Origin: an uncultured Bacilli bacterium
Lineage (GTDB): Bacteria; Bacillota_I; Bacilli_A; ML615J-28; CAG-313
Direction of reading: 5' to 3'
Assembly (NCBI GenBank): GCA_947591495.1
Contig: CANQDG010000010.1
Span: 1 to 59,343 of the forward strand
Length of the DNA: 59,343 bases
Part shown: positions 36,901-45,161 of the stretch, in pieces
Numbering within the stretch: position 1 is the stretch's first letter
How the letters are laid out: each line of letters begins with the position of its first letter
Program-made: the position numbers and the translations under genes
Notes under the pieces: generated by a model
Told to the model about the DNA's origin: nothing
The model's input: only the letters and a program-made list of their open reading frames with translations
The model's database searches: none

Positions 36901-38949
36901 TACTATGTAATTTTTGGTAATTATGAAAAGTGGGGTTGGTTAATTGATTATTTCTATAATAATCTAGATACAGCTGGTGCATTAGTAAAATCACATATGA
37001 CGACTTATCATACTCAAGGTGCAAGTTATGATTATAGTAGTGAGGAAACTGATTCAAAAAATGGACTTTATACTTTATTCTATTGCGTAAGGGGTTTCTT
37101 ACAAAAAACACAATATCGTCCTAATACTGATTGGGCAAGCCCTAACTTTAGCGATGCTACCATTTTGAATAACGTATTTGAATACGTTCCAGTTCATCAA
37201 GTTTCTACTACAACTCATCAATATTCAGTAGATATGTTACCATTTGAATTATTAACGCTTAATGATGTTCCTAGTGGATTTAAATTTATTGGTTGGTGTA
37301 GACTTGAAGATTGTTCTGATGAACCATGGCTTGAAATCCCAACTGGTACAACAGGCAAATTAACTTTATATGCAAAATATGAAGAAGTAGATGTAAATGT
37401 AAAACATACAATTGAATATAAATTAGATGAAGGTGCAAGTTTACCTGATGGCACATGGAATGAATATACTGTTAAAGATGGTTTAGTTTTACCTATTCCA
37501 ATTTATGAAGGACATCGTTTTGTTGGTTGGTCATTAAATCAAGAAGGAACTAACTTCATTGATAAAATTGAACCAGGTTCAGAAGATGATTATACATTAT
37601 ATGGTATTTTCTATGAAGAAACGGGAACTTTAATGGTTGGTAGTTCACAAACATATAAAACTTTAAAAGATGCTGTTGCTGCAGCAAAACCAGGTGATAT
37701 TATTGTGGTTGAAGCTGGCACATATAGTGATAGTTTTACTATTAGTGTAGCTGATCTAACAATTTTAGGACCTAATGCTTCAATTGATCCAACTAAAGGT
37801 GTTCGAAAAGATGAAGCAATTATTACAGGTAAAATTACTGTAGCAACGACAGCTAGCAATTTAACTATTAATGGTTTAGCATTTACGGCAGGTGGTAGTC
37901 TTGAAGGAGCAACTGGTAATCATAGCGGATTAACCTTCATCAATAATAAAGTTTATGATATTACGGTTGCCGCAACCCCTTGGAAAAATGGTTCAACTGC
38001 AGCTGATCGTTATAATCAAGCAGGTTTTCTTGATTTTGCGCCATCATCAAGCTCAGTAATGCATGATTTTGTTATTACTAATAATAGTTTTACTAATATT
38101 GAAGCGATGGTTATTTATATTGGTCTTCCAATAAATTTAACCGTATCAGATAATACTTTTAAAGATTTTGGCCGTGATGCCGTTAGAGTATCAGGAGGTC
38201 ACGTATCAGGTGATTTAGTATTTACTAATAATACGTTTGAACAAACAACTAAAAATCATGGTTATAATGCCATCTATACTCAATCATTAGCAGGTAATTC
38301 TAATAGTGCATTATGCAGAGTTTTCATTGAAAATAATACTTTCAAACAAATTGGTACTGATAAAGAAACAGTTGCAAATGGTGTAATTAGTGCTTTTAAT
38401 TTTCAAGAGCATACAACCGAAATTTATATTAGAAATAATGTTTTTGATCATTGTCAAGATTATATTTATCTTCGTAACAATGCTGGAAACGAAACTACTT
38501 GGAAATGTGAAATTGAAAACAATCAATTTTTAGGCTTACCAAATGCTTATTATTATGCTAACTTAAATGGTACGACTGATTCATATACTTCTAATCCAAA
38601 ACTTGCAGTATTCAAAGCTAATTATTATGAAGATAATGAAGGTGCTGTAATAAAAGATTTAACAACTTATGCTGAGTATTTTGAAGGCGCAAAAACCGCC
38701 GGAACAGCCCTTGAGACTAAACCAACTACTACTAATAATTATCTTGTTTATATAACAAATGGTGGTAGTTTAAGTCAAACTTTTGTAACATATGATGCAT
38801 CAACTAGTAAAGTGGTTTTACCAGCTCCGACTAAAGCGGGATATCGTTTTGTTGGTTGGACAAAAGCTGATGGTACATTCGTTGATGAAATAGCCGTAGG
38901 CACTAAAGGAACAATTATCCTTTTTGCTAAGTGGTGGAAAGTTGCATAA
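33976..38949 (+). CDS. Large B-repeat surface lipoprotein with inserted domains and a beta-helix
   Basis: 1657 residues. The signal peptide ends in LTSC (Cys24), and two Big-type domains follow (about 28-115, 118-200). A first B-repeat (204-274) leads into four near-identical 70-residue copies (about 276-554) and one more (555-620). Two later B-repeats each carry an extra domain of about 140 residues between their strands (about 636-785 and 929-1075), both opening with a TF(E/D)(D/E)..E.I.D motif. A right-handed parallel beta-helix of the pectate-lyase type spans about 1216-1560 (AKPGDIIVVEAGTY, repeated NN.F). A final B-repeat ends LFAKWWKVA. There is no LPXTG or C-terminal membrane segment. 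The beta-helix may bind or cut polysaccharide, but no catalytic residues can be assigned. Likely adhesin or glycan-interacting surface protein. Confidence 0.8.
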   Translation: MLKLSKKFYLFLFVIGAIFTLTSCTKSENTYRIALDEKNYEVMEGESLSFTPSVTYGGEVVEKEVLYHSYNPEIASFEDGTLVTHKSGVAHVRISLAEDAKVFTTATVNVLEDPSLSVKFTYEKSMAKGTTQKIDYKFADEKKAGTITFSSMNSEIVKIVDENTLEALSEGTTTIVAHVASTIIEGSTRDYELAIVVYDHTYTISYVLNGGINDSDNPNQYISELLPVKLNNPTKVGYQFMGWYDNDRFSGKAISEIVEGTEGNITLYAKWQIIDYEITYELSGGKNSSNNPETYNVEKLPLELAAPTRVGYEFMGWMLDEKVVESLPKDLVGKVTLTATWQIIDYKITYELSGGKNSSNNPETYNVEKLPIELVEPTRAGYEFMGWMLAGKVVESLPKDLVGEITLVATWKVIDYTINYDLKDGVNNKANPKTYNVEQLPLELAEPTRAGYEFMGWMLDGKVIESLPKDLLEEVTLVATWKAIDYAITYELAGGKNSVNNPNTYNVESDFDLEDPTRDHYTFKGWFIDDVKVTHLAGEYQGPLTITAVWEPITYTITYDEDGGVMPEEYVTKFVDGDVVELPTPTKKGYEFVGWFEGKDQVTEIESRNYELVAHWDLLEYQINYHFDYGTWPFRPELKTFEDLTEELIHDFYVFVNPTETYHQFSKGEDGKYASGLWYTKYNSKLFSVEKKEIYLADNDDYFVNSPQYYPKWNKFFTRFAEYVTIQNSSQSFFGGLSGTLTIGILRLSEFLDNSANRVFNNDEVRNELRALVVEPVLPTSYTLLETVSFYNLVTPEGREFLGWYTTPTFSEGTKVTTTEGLEGNLDLYAKWGDLVEKDITYVLGENGELVGDAPKKYVVSEGIDLSSVKAAREGYNFTGWFTDVSCTKPITSISKEEYDNVTLYAGWEAILYDIEYNYDKGTLDAEMVDEKLYKTFDEIVAEYIKDYNKVAGTSYDDPSDFGTSSWTPSTQKWHYYVIFGNYEKWGWLIDYFYNNLDTAGALVKSHMTTYHTQGASYDYSSEETDSKNGLYTLFYCVRGFLQKTQYRPNTDWASPNFSDATILNNVFEYVPVHQVSTTTHQYSVDMLPFELLTLNDVPSGFKFIGWCRLEDCSDEPWLEIPTGTTGKLTLYAKYEEVDVNVKHTIEYKLDEGASLPDGTWNEYTVKDGLVLPIPIYEGHRFVGWSLNQEGTNFIDKIEPGSEDDYTLYGIFYEETGTLMVGSSQTYKTLKDAVAAAKPGDIIVVEAGTYSDSFTISVADLTILGPNASIDPTKGVRKDEAIITGKITVATTASNLTINGLAFTAGGSLEGATGNHSGLTFINNKVYDITVAATPWKNGSTAADRYNQAGFLDFAPSSSSVMHDFVITNNSFTNIEAMVIYIGLPINLTVSDNTFKDFGRDAVRVSGGHVSGDLVFTNNTFEQTTKNHGYNAIYTQSLAGNSNSALCRVFIENNTFKQIGTDKETVANGVISAFNFQEHTTEIYIRNNVFDHCQDYIYLRNNAGNETTWKCEIENNQFLGLPNAYYYANLNGTTDSYTSNPKLAVFKANYYEDNEGAVIKDLTTYAEYFEGAKTAGTALETKPTTTNNYLVYITNGGSLSQTFVTYDASTSKVVLPAPTKAGYRFVGWTKADGTFVDEIAVGTKGTIILFAKWWKVA
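34801..35640 (+). repeat. Four tandem 210-bp B-repeat units
   Basis: Copies start at 34801, 35011, 35221 and 35431 with an exact 210-base period (70 codons). The first two are nearly identical at the DNA level over most of their length, the third and fourth more diverged. This suggests recent duplication and makes copy number prone to change by recombination or to collapse in assembly. Confidence 0.9.
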
Positions 38950-38955
38950 TTTATT

Positions 38956-38984
38956 AAAAGAGATAGAGTTTTCTATCTCTTTTT
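38956..38984 (+). terminator. Terminator after the 1657-residue lipoprotein
   Basis: A 12-bp stem (38956-38967 with 38972-38983) has a GTTT loop and ends in five T. Confidence 0.85.
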
Positions 38985-39032
38985 GGCATTTAGACACTAA
39001 AAAAGTATGTTATTTAATTAAAAAAATAAAAG

Positions 39033-39063
39033 TTATGGTATAATAAACATAAATAGGCGCCTA
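39033..39063 (+). promoter_or_regulatory. aro operon promoter (extended -10) with adjacent palindrome
   Basis: TTATGGTATAAT (39033-39044) is the shared extended -10; no clear -35. The perfect 10-base palindrome TAGGCGCCTA lies at 39054-39063, near the expected transcription start, where a repressor could act. GGAGGA precedes the first gene. No T-box or leader peptide is seen in the roughly 40-base leader. Confidence 0.65.
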
Positions 39064-39089
39064 AAATAGCCATTTTTGGAGGAATACAG

Positions 39090-40280
39090 ATGATTAACGA
39101 TAAAATGTTTGAACTTGGTAATAGTGCCTCAATTATTAGAGAACTATTTGAATATGGCAAGAAACGTAAAAAAATCATTGGTGATGAGAATGTTTTTGAT
39201 TATAGTATTGGTAATCCTAGTAATCCAGCGCCTGAAATTGTTAATGAAACATTAACTAAGTTACTTAAAGAAAAAAGTAGTATTGAATTACACGGCTATA
39301 CATCAGCACAAGGTGATTATGAAGTGCGAACGGCTATTACTAATTACTTAAATAAAACTTATGGTTGTGCTGAAAGTGGTGATTTAATTTATTTAACAGT
39401 TGGTGCGGCGGCGGCTCTTACTATTTTGCTTCATGCTATTTTAACTACTGGTGATGAAGTCATTGTTTTTGCACCATACTTTCCGGAATATAAAGTGTTT
39501 ATTGAACAAGCAGGTGGCAAAGTAGTAGTAGTAAACTGTGAAGTTCCTAGTTTTCAAATTGATTTTTGTGCTTTACGTAAATCAATTACGAAAAACACCA
39601 AAGCTATTATTATTGATTCACCAAATAATCCAACTGGTGTAGTTTTAACAAATGAAACCATCACTTTGCTAGCTAAGGTTTTAAATGAAAAGGAGAAAGA
39701 ATTTCATCACCCTATTTATCTAATTTCTGATGAACCATATCGAGAATTAATTTATGATGATACGAAGTATCCGTTTGTCACTAATTTTTATGATAATACG
39801 ATTGTTTGTTATTCCTTTAGTAAGTCATTATCGCTTGCGGGAGAACGGATTGGATATATTTTAGTTGGAAGTAAGGCTGTTGATGCTAAGCGCTTATATA
39901 CAGCTGTTTGTGGTGCAGGACGCGCATTAGGTTACGTTTGTGCCCCTGCTATTTTCCAGTATATGCTACCAGCTTGTCTAGGTCATACGGCTGATTTAAG
40001 TGTTTATCAAAAAAATCGTGATATGTTATATCAGGAATTAACTAAAATAGGTTATGAGGTTGTTTATCCTAATGGAGCTTTCTATTTATTTGTGAAGGCT
40101 TTAGAGGAAGATGACTTAAGTTTTTCTAAAAGAGCTCAAGCTTATGAATTATTATTAGTGCCTAGTAAATCATTTGGTTTTTCCGGATATGTTAGAATAT
40201 CATATTGTGTTAATCCAAAAATGATTGAAAATAGTTTAAAGGCTTTTAGAGCCTTATATGATTCTTATAACAAGAGGTAA
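39090..40280 (+). CDS. Class I PLP-dependent aminotransferase (likely aromatic/prephenate)
   Basis: 396 residues, aspartate-aminotransferase fold type I. The PLP lysine is Lys245 in SFSKSLSLAGERIGY; IDSPNNPTG and ISDEPYREL are the other family motifs. As the first gene of an operon that otherwise makes prephenate, phenylpyruvate and 4-hydroxyphenylpyruvate, it most likely performs the final transamination to phenylalanine and tyrosine. Aspartate aminotransferase activity cannot be excluded. It starts after GGAGGA and ends 3 bases before pheA. Confidence 0.88.
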   Translation: MINDKMFELGNSASIIRELFEYGKKRKKIIGDENVFDYSIGNPSNPAPEIVNETLTKLLKEKSSIELHGYTSAQGDYEVRTAITNYLNKTYGCAESGDLIYLTVGAAAALTILLHAILTTGDEVIVFAPYFPEYKVFIEQAGGKVVVVNCEVPSFQIDFCALRKSITKNTKAIIIDSPNNPTGVVLTNETITLLAKVLNEKEKEFHHPIYLISDEPYRELIYDDTKYPFVTNFYDNTIVCYSFSKSLSLAGERIGYILVGSKAVDAKRLYTAVCGAGRALGYVCAPAIFQYMLPACLGHTADLSVYQKNRDMLYQELTKIGYEVVYPNGAFYLFVKALEEDDLSFSKRAQAYELLLVPSKSFGFSGYVRISYCVNPKMIENSLKAFRALYDSYNKR

Positions 40281-40283
40281 AAA

Positions 40284-41381
40284 ATGCGTAGTCTAGATGA
40301 AACAAGAAAAGAAATTAATAAAATAGATGAAGAAATGGCAAAACTATTTGCGAAAAGAATGGAATGTAGTAAAGACGTTGCTGAATATAAAAAAGCTCAT
40401 GCTTTACCAATTTTAGATGCTACTAGAGAAGATGAAATGGTAAATCGCAATGCTTTATTAATTCAAGAGCCGACAATTAGAGAATATTATATCAATTTTC
40501 TAAAAAAGACAATTGATCTTTCTAAGCAATATCAACTGCGTCTAAACGAAGGAATGAAAGTAGCTTATAGTGGAGTTGAAGGAGCTTTTGCACATGTTGC
40601 GGCCCAAAAAATGTTTCCTAATACCATTTTAGTATCGTATCCTAGTTTTAATGATGCGTATAATGCAGTAGTAGAAGGTGAATGTGATAGCTGTGTATTA
40701 CCAGTTGAAAATAGTTACGCTGGTGATGTAGGCACAGTTATGGATTTAATCTTTTCGGGACCTTTATATATTAATCAAATGCTTGATTTAGAAATTGTCC
40801 AAAATCTTATTGCCAAAGAAAATACTACATTAGCTGATATCAAAACAGTTATTAGTCATCCTCAAGCATTAGAACAATGTCATAAATATTTAAATAATCA
40901 TCATTTTGCAACCAAAGAGGCTGTTAATACCGCACTTGCTGCAAAAGAAGTCGCATCATCAACTGATAATACGATTGCGGCAGTTGCCTCAAGCCTTACA
41001 GCCTCATTATATGGATTAAAAATCATTGATCATAATATCAATACTAAATTAAATAATACCACAAGATTTGCGGCCTTTTCCCGTTCAAGAGCGCTTGTTA
41101 ATCCGAAAGTTAAAATGGGTGAACATTTTATTTTAGTTTTCACCGTTTTAAATGAAGCCGGTTCCCTTGCTAAAACGCTTAATATTATTGGCTCACATGG
41201 CTTTAATATGCGTAATTTAAGAAGTAGACCAATGAAAGAATTAATGTGGAACTATTATTTTTATGTTGAATTAGATGGTAATATTGATTGTGCTAATGGT
41301 CAAGAAATGTTAGTTGAATTAAGTAGTATTTGTGATCATCTAAAACTTGTTGGCACATACTATTCACATGCGGAAAAATAG
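40284..41381 (+). CDS. pheA: Bifunctional chorismate mutase / prephenate dehydratase
   Basis: 365 residues. Residues 1-85 are an AroQ-type chorismate mutase (LDETRKEINKIDEEMAKLF, with VAEYKKAH). Prephenate dehydratase begins near 93 (VAYSGVEGAFAHVAA) and includes NTTRFAAF. The C-terminal ACT domain (about 283-365) carries GSLAKTLNIIGSHGFNMRNL, close to the ESRP-type phenylalanine site, here as RSRP. It converts chorismate through prephenate to phenylpyruvate and is likely inhibited by phenylalanine. Its mutase domain may also supply prephenate to TyrA, as no other mutase is in the operon. Confidence 0.94.
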   Translation: MRSLDETRKEINKIDEEMAKLFAKRMECSKDVAEYKKAHALPILDATREDEMVNRNALLIQEPTIREYYINFLKKTIDLSKQYQLRLNEGMKVAYSGVEGAFAHVAAQKMFPNTILVSYPSFNDAYNAVVEGECDSCVLPVENSYAGDVGTVMDLIFSGPLYINQMLDLEIVQNLIAKENTTLADIKTVISHPQALEQCHKYLNNHHFATKEAVNTALAAKEVASSTDNTIAAVASSLTASLYGLKIIDHNINTKLNNTTRFAAFSRSRALVNPKVKMGEHFILVFTVLNEAGSLAKTLNIIGSHGFNMRNLRSRPMKELMWNYYFYVELDGNIDCANGQEMLVELSSICDHLKLVGTYYSHAEK

Positions 41382-41389
41382 GTGAGGAA

Positions 41390-42400
41390 ATGATTTTAAC
41401 CGTTAATCTTAACAGTCCATATCAAATTATAATTGAACGGGGTGCTTTAGGTAAAGTTAGCAATTATTTAGACTTAAATCATCAAGTTTTAATTTTAACC
41501 GATGATGGAATTCCCCATTCCTATATTGAATTTGTTGAAAAAGCTTGTCCCAATCATTTTCTTTATACAATTAAACAAGGTGAAGCTAGTAAATCAATGG
41601 CTAATTTTAGTGCTATTTTGACTTTTATGGCAGATCATCACTTCACTAGAAAAGATTGCTTAATTGCGTTAGGCGGTGGTGTTGTTGGTGATTTAGGTGG
41701 TTTTGTTGCCTCAACTTATATGCGTGGCATTACTTTTTATAATATTCCTACCACCCTCCTTGCTCAAGTGGATTCTTCCATTGGTGGTAAAACAGCCATT
41801 GATTTTGCGGGATACAAAAACCTTGTGGGATCATTTTATCAACCTAAGAAAGTTATTATTGATCCTAACGTGTTAGATACTTTAGACGAACGAATGCTAC
41901 ATGCAGGACTAGTTGAAGCCCTTAAAATGGCAGTAACCTTTGATCTTGATTTATTTAATCTTATAAATGATGCAAATAATTTAAAAGATCATTTAGAAGA
42001 AATCATTACTAAAGCTTTAACTATAAAAAAAATGGTTGTTGAACAAGACGTTAAAGAAGAACATTTACGTCAAGTTTTAAATTTTGGCCATACTTTTGGT
42101 CATGCGTTTGAAAGTTATTATCAAGGAAAATATTATCATGGTGAATGTGTAGCAAATGGCATGCTTTATATGGTAACTCCTGATGTTAGGGAAAAACTTC
42201 TAGAAGTTTTGAAAAAATATCAGTTACCATTTATGGAAAAATTTGATTTGGACAAAATAATGGAATATTTTTATCATGATAAAAAAGCTGATGGTAATTT
42301 TATAAATATTGTTTTTGTTAACGAAATTGGAAGCTTTGAAATTAAAAAAGTTACAATACCGAGCCTTAAACAATTTTTGGAGGTAAAAATTAATGCGTAA
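41390..42400 (+). CDS. aroB: 3-dehydroquinate synthase
   Basis: 336 residues. NAD-binding GGGVVGDLGGFVAST, PTTLLAQVDSSIGGKT and the metal ligands in GHTFGHAFE and YYHGECVANG are visible. It cyclises DAHP to 3-dehydroquinate, step 2 of the shikimate pathway. RBS GGTGAGG lies just upstream. Its stop overlaps aroC by 8 bases, so the two are probably translationally coupled. Confidence 0.96.
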   Translation: MILTVNLNSPYQIIIERGALGKVSNYLDLNHQVLILTDDGIPHSYIEFVEKACPNHFLYTIKQGEASKSMANFSAILTFMADHHFTRKDCLIALGGGVVGDLGGFVASTYMRGITFYNIPTTLLAQVDSSIGGKTAIDFAGYKNLVGSFYQPKKVIIDPNVLDTLDERMLHAGLVEALKMAVTFDLDLFNLINDANNLKDHLEEIITKALTIKKMVVEQDVKEEHLRQVLNFGHTFGHAFESYYQGKYYHGECVANGMLYMVTPDVREKLLEVLKKYQLPFMEKFDLDKIMEYFYHDKKADGNFINIVFVNEIGSFEIKKVTIPSLKQFLEVKINA

Positions 42401-43484
42401 TTCAATCGGTAATAGTTTAATTTTAACCATTTTTGGAGAAAGTCATGGTGAAATGATTGGCGCAACCTTAGACGGATTACCTGCCGGGATTAAAGTAGAG
42501 TGCGAAAATATAAAAAAAATGCTAACTAAAAGACGTCCACAAGCTTTAATAGATACAAGTCGTCATGAAGAAGATGACTTTAATATTGTAAGTGGGGTTT
42601 ATAATGGCTATACAAATGGTAATCCCTTAACTATCTTAATTAAAAATCAAGATGTTAAAAGTCGTGATTATGAAAAAAATGCTAATTTACCACGGCCATC
42701 CCATGCCGATTACCCTGCTCATATAAAATATCATGGATATGAAGATTTTCGCGGTGGTGGTCATTTTTCGGGCCGAATTACAGCAGGGATTGTTGCAATA
42801 GGTGCAATTTGTTTAAATATTTTACAAAATAAAAATATTTTAGTAGCATCGCATATCTTACAATGTGGCAATATTTGTGATCAACCTTTTAAGGATTTTG
42901 ATGATGAAATAAAGATGCTTGATAAAAAGGTTTTTCCAACAATTTTAGATGCTGAAGAACAAATGACAAATGCCATTTTAAAAGCTAAAGAAGAAAAAGA
43001 TTCAATCGGTGGAATTATTGAAACGGCTGTTACCGGTCTTGAGGTAGGGCTTGGTGAACCATGGTTTGATTCAGTCGAAAGCGTTCTTGCGAAAGCTTTA
43101 TTTGCCATTGGTGGGGTAAAAGGTCTTGAATTTGGTAGTGGGTTTAATTTTGCAACGATGAAAGGCTCAACTGCTAATGATCAATTTAGTCTAAAAGATG
43201 ACAAAATCATCACTACTACCAATCATAATGGTGGAATTAATGGTGGTCTAACTAATGGCATGCCAGTGGTAATGCGCCTTGCGATAAAGCCAACACCATC
43301 AATTGGTCAAATTCAAGATTCCGTTAATTTAGCAACGCATAAAATGGAAAAATTGACAATTACCGGACGTCACGATCCAGCTATTATTAGGCGGATTTGT
43401 CCAGTTATTAATAGTATGGTTGCTATTACATTATGTGATATACTTGCTAGTGCCCATGGTAGTGATTATTTATTAGATAAGTAG
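42393..43484 (+). CDS. aroC: Chorismate synthase
   Basis: 363 residues; GGAGGT precedes the start inside the end of aroB. Family motifs include GESHG near the N terminus, RRPQALIDTSR, RPSHADYPAHIKYHGYEDFR (FMN site region) and GGGHFSGRIT. It performs the FMN-dependent 1,4-elimination of EPSP to chorismate. This is the last common step, although the gene is third in order. Confidence 0.96.
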   Translation: MRNSIGNSLILTIFGESHGEMIGATLDGLPAGIKVECENIKKMLTKRRPQALIDTSRHEEDDFNIVSGVYNGYTNGNPLTILIKNQDVKSRDYEKNANLPRPSHADYPAHIKYHGYEDFRGGGHFSGRITAGIVAIGAICLNILQNKNILVASHILQCGNICDQPFKDFDDEIKMLDKKVFPTILDAEEQMTNAILKAKEEKDSIGGIIETAVTGLEVGLGEPWFDSVESVLAKALFAIGGVKGLEFGSGFNFATMKGSTANDQFSLKDDKIITTTNHNGGINGGLTNGMPVVMRLAIKPTPSIGQIQDSVNLATHKMEKLTITGRHDPAIIRRICPVINSMVAITLCDILASAHGSDYLLDK

Positions 43485-43494
43485 AGGATTAAAA

Positions 43495-44733
43495 ATGAAA
43501 TATGGTTTAATAGGCAAAAAACTAGGACATAGTTTTTCCGCAATCATTCATCATGAATTTGCTTCTTATGATTATGAGTTAAAAGAACTTGATTTAGAAG
43601 ATTTTGCCAAATTTATGATAGAAAAAGCATTTTTAGGCATTAATGTGACAATTCCTTACAAAGAACAAGTCATTCCTTATTTAGATTATCTTGATCCCCT
43701 CGCAAAGCGGATTGGTGCTGTAAATACGATTGTAAATCAAAGTGGTCGATTATTTGGCTATAATACCGATTATTATGGCTTTAAAGCATTAATTAATAAA
43801 CTACAGTTATCACTTGTCGGAAAAAAAGTTTTAATTTTAGGAACTGGGGGAACATCTAAAACCGTTAAAGCCGTTTTAGAAGATGAAGGATGCACTGATT
43901 ATTTATTTGTTTCAAGGTCACCTAAAGATAATGCCATTACATACGAAGATGCCATAACTCATCATTGCGATACATCAATTATTATTAATACAACTCCTTG
44001 TGGGATGTATCCTAATAATGATGACTTAATTATTGATCTTGACCATTTTAATCATCTTGAAGCCGTCATTGATGTGATTTTTAATCCACTACGAACAACC
44101 CTTTTACAAAAAGCTAAAGCTAAAGGAGTTAAATATTTAAATGGCTTATATATGCTAGTTGCGCAAGCCTTTTTTGCCTCTATACTTTTTACTAATCAAC
44201 AATTAGATGATAAATTAATTGATGAAGTATTTAACCAAATGGAAAAAAGGAAAGAAAATATTGTTTTAATTGGAATGCCATCGTCTGGTAAAACTACAAT
44301 TGGTCAAGAAGTGGCAAAAAGATTAAACCGTAAATTTGTTGATTTGGATGATTTAATTGAGGCTAAAATTAATTCATCAATTAAAGATTATTTTCTTAAA
44401 CATACAGAAGATGAATTTAGAGCAATCGAATCGGATGTTATTAAAGAAGTAGCAAAATTAAATGGTTTAGTTATTGCAACCGGTGGGGGTGCTATTTTAA
44501 AAGCGGAAAATGTTCAAAGACTCAAACAAAATGGTCGCCTTTTTTGGTTAAATAGGCGCCTTGAATTATTAACCCCCACAACTACTAGGCCTCTATCGGC
44601 CGATTTTGAAACACTTAAAAAACGCTATATGGAGCGTTTACCTTTATATGAGCAATCTTGCGATACTATAATTGCGGCAAATGGTTCAATCGATGAGGTT
44701 GCAAGTTTAGTGATAAGGAGTTTTGAAAAATGA
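43495..44733 (+). CDS. aroE: Shikimate dehydrogenase - shikimate kinase fusion
   Basis: 412 residues. Residues 1-255 are AroE: GKKLGHSFSAIIHHEF, the catalytic lysine in NVTIPYKEQV, GYNTDYYGF, NADP-binding LGTGGTSKT and the C-terminal GLYMLVAQA. Residues about 256-412 are shikimate kinase: P-loop GMPSSGKT at 260-267, FVDLDDLIEAK, FRAIESDVI and ATGGGAI. The linker (NQMEKRKEN) is short, with no internal RBS, stop or long homopolymer, so the fusion looks genuine. It covers two successive steps, 3-dehydroshikimate to shikimate-3-phosphate. No separate aroK is in the operon, which agrees with the kinase half being functional. Confidence 0.94.
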   Translation: MKYGLIGKKLGHSFSAIIHHEFASYDYELKELDLEDFAKFMIEKAFLGINVTIPYKEQVIPYLDYLDPLAKRIGAVNTIVNQSGRLFGYNTDYYGFKALINKLQLSLVGKKVLILGTGGTSKTVKAVLEDEGCTDYLFVSRSPKDNAITYEDAITHHCDTSIIINTTPCGMYPNNDDLIIDLDHFNHLEAVIDVIFNPLRTTLLQKAKAKGVKYLNGLYMLVAQAFFASILFTNQQLDDKLIDEVFNQMEKRKENIVLIGMPSSGKTTIGQEVAKRLNRKFVDLDDLIEAKINSSIKDYFLKHTEDEFRAIESDVIKEVAKLNGLVIATGGGAILKAENVQRLKQNGRLFWLNRRLELLTPTTTRPLSADFETLKKRYMERLPLYEQSCDTIIAANGSIDEVASLVIRSFEK

Positions 44734-45158
44734 AAATATTAGTCTTAAATGGTCCTAATCTTAATTTTATTGGCATTAGAGAACCCCACATTTATGGTAA
44801 AGAAACTTATCAAGATTTATGTAATTTACTAACGTCTTACGCAAATACTAAAAATCTTGACTTAACAATTTATCAGTCAAATCATGAAGGTGATTTAGTT
44901 GATAAAATTCAACAAGCCTATTTTGATCAAGTAGATGGTATTATTATCAATCCAGGCGCTTATACTCATACTAGCGTTGCAATTTTAGATGCTTTAAAAG
45001 CTACCATGATAAAAACCGTTGAAGTTCATTTATCAAATGTTTTAGAACGCGAAGATTTTCGTAAAAAAAGTTATGTTAGTTTATATGCTAGTAAAACAAT
45101 TATGGGGCATGGCTTTAAAGGCTATTTAGAAGCAATCGATTATCTTTTAGGAGCCTAA
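44730..45158 (+). CDS. aroQ: Type II 3-dehydroquinate dehydratase
   Basis: 142 residues, the normal size of the dodecameric type II enzyme. NGPNLNFIG, the loop REPHIYG with the catalytic tyrosine, INPGAYTHTSVAILDAL, EVHLSN and GHGFKGY are all present. It dehydrates 3-dehydroquinate to 3-dehydroshikimate. Its ATG overlaps the end of aroE by 4 bases, after AAGGAG. Confidence 0.96.
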   Translation: MKILVLNGPNLNFIGIREPHIYGKETYQDLCNLLTSYANTKNLDLTIYQSNHEGDLVDKIQQAYFDQVDGIIINPGAYTHTSVAILDALKATMIKTVEVHLSNVLEREDFRKKSYVSLYASKTIMGHGFKGYLEAIDYLLGA

Positions 45159-45161
45159 ATT

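Noticed and set aside
44221-44290. AroE-AroK junction as a frameshift artefact
   Set aside because: Only a short A6 run is nearby, there is no internal RBS, and both halves remain in one clean frame with a normal linker.
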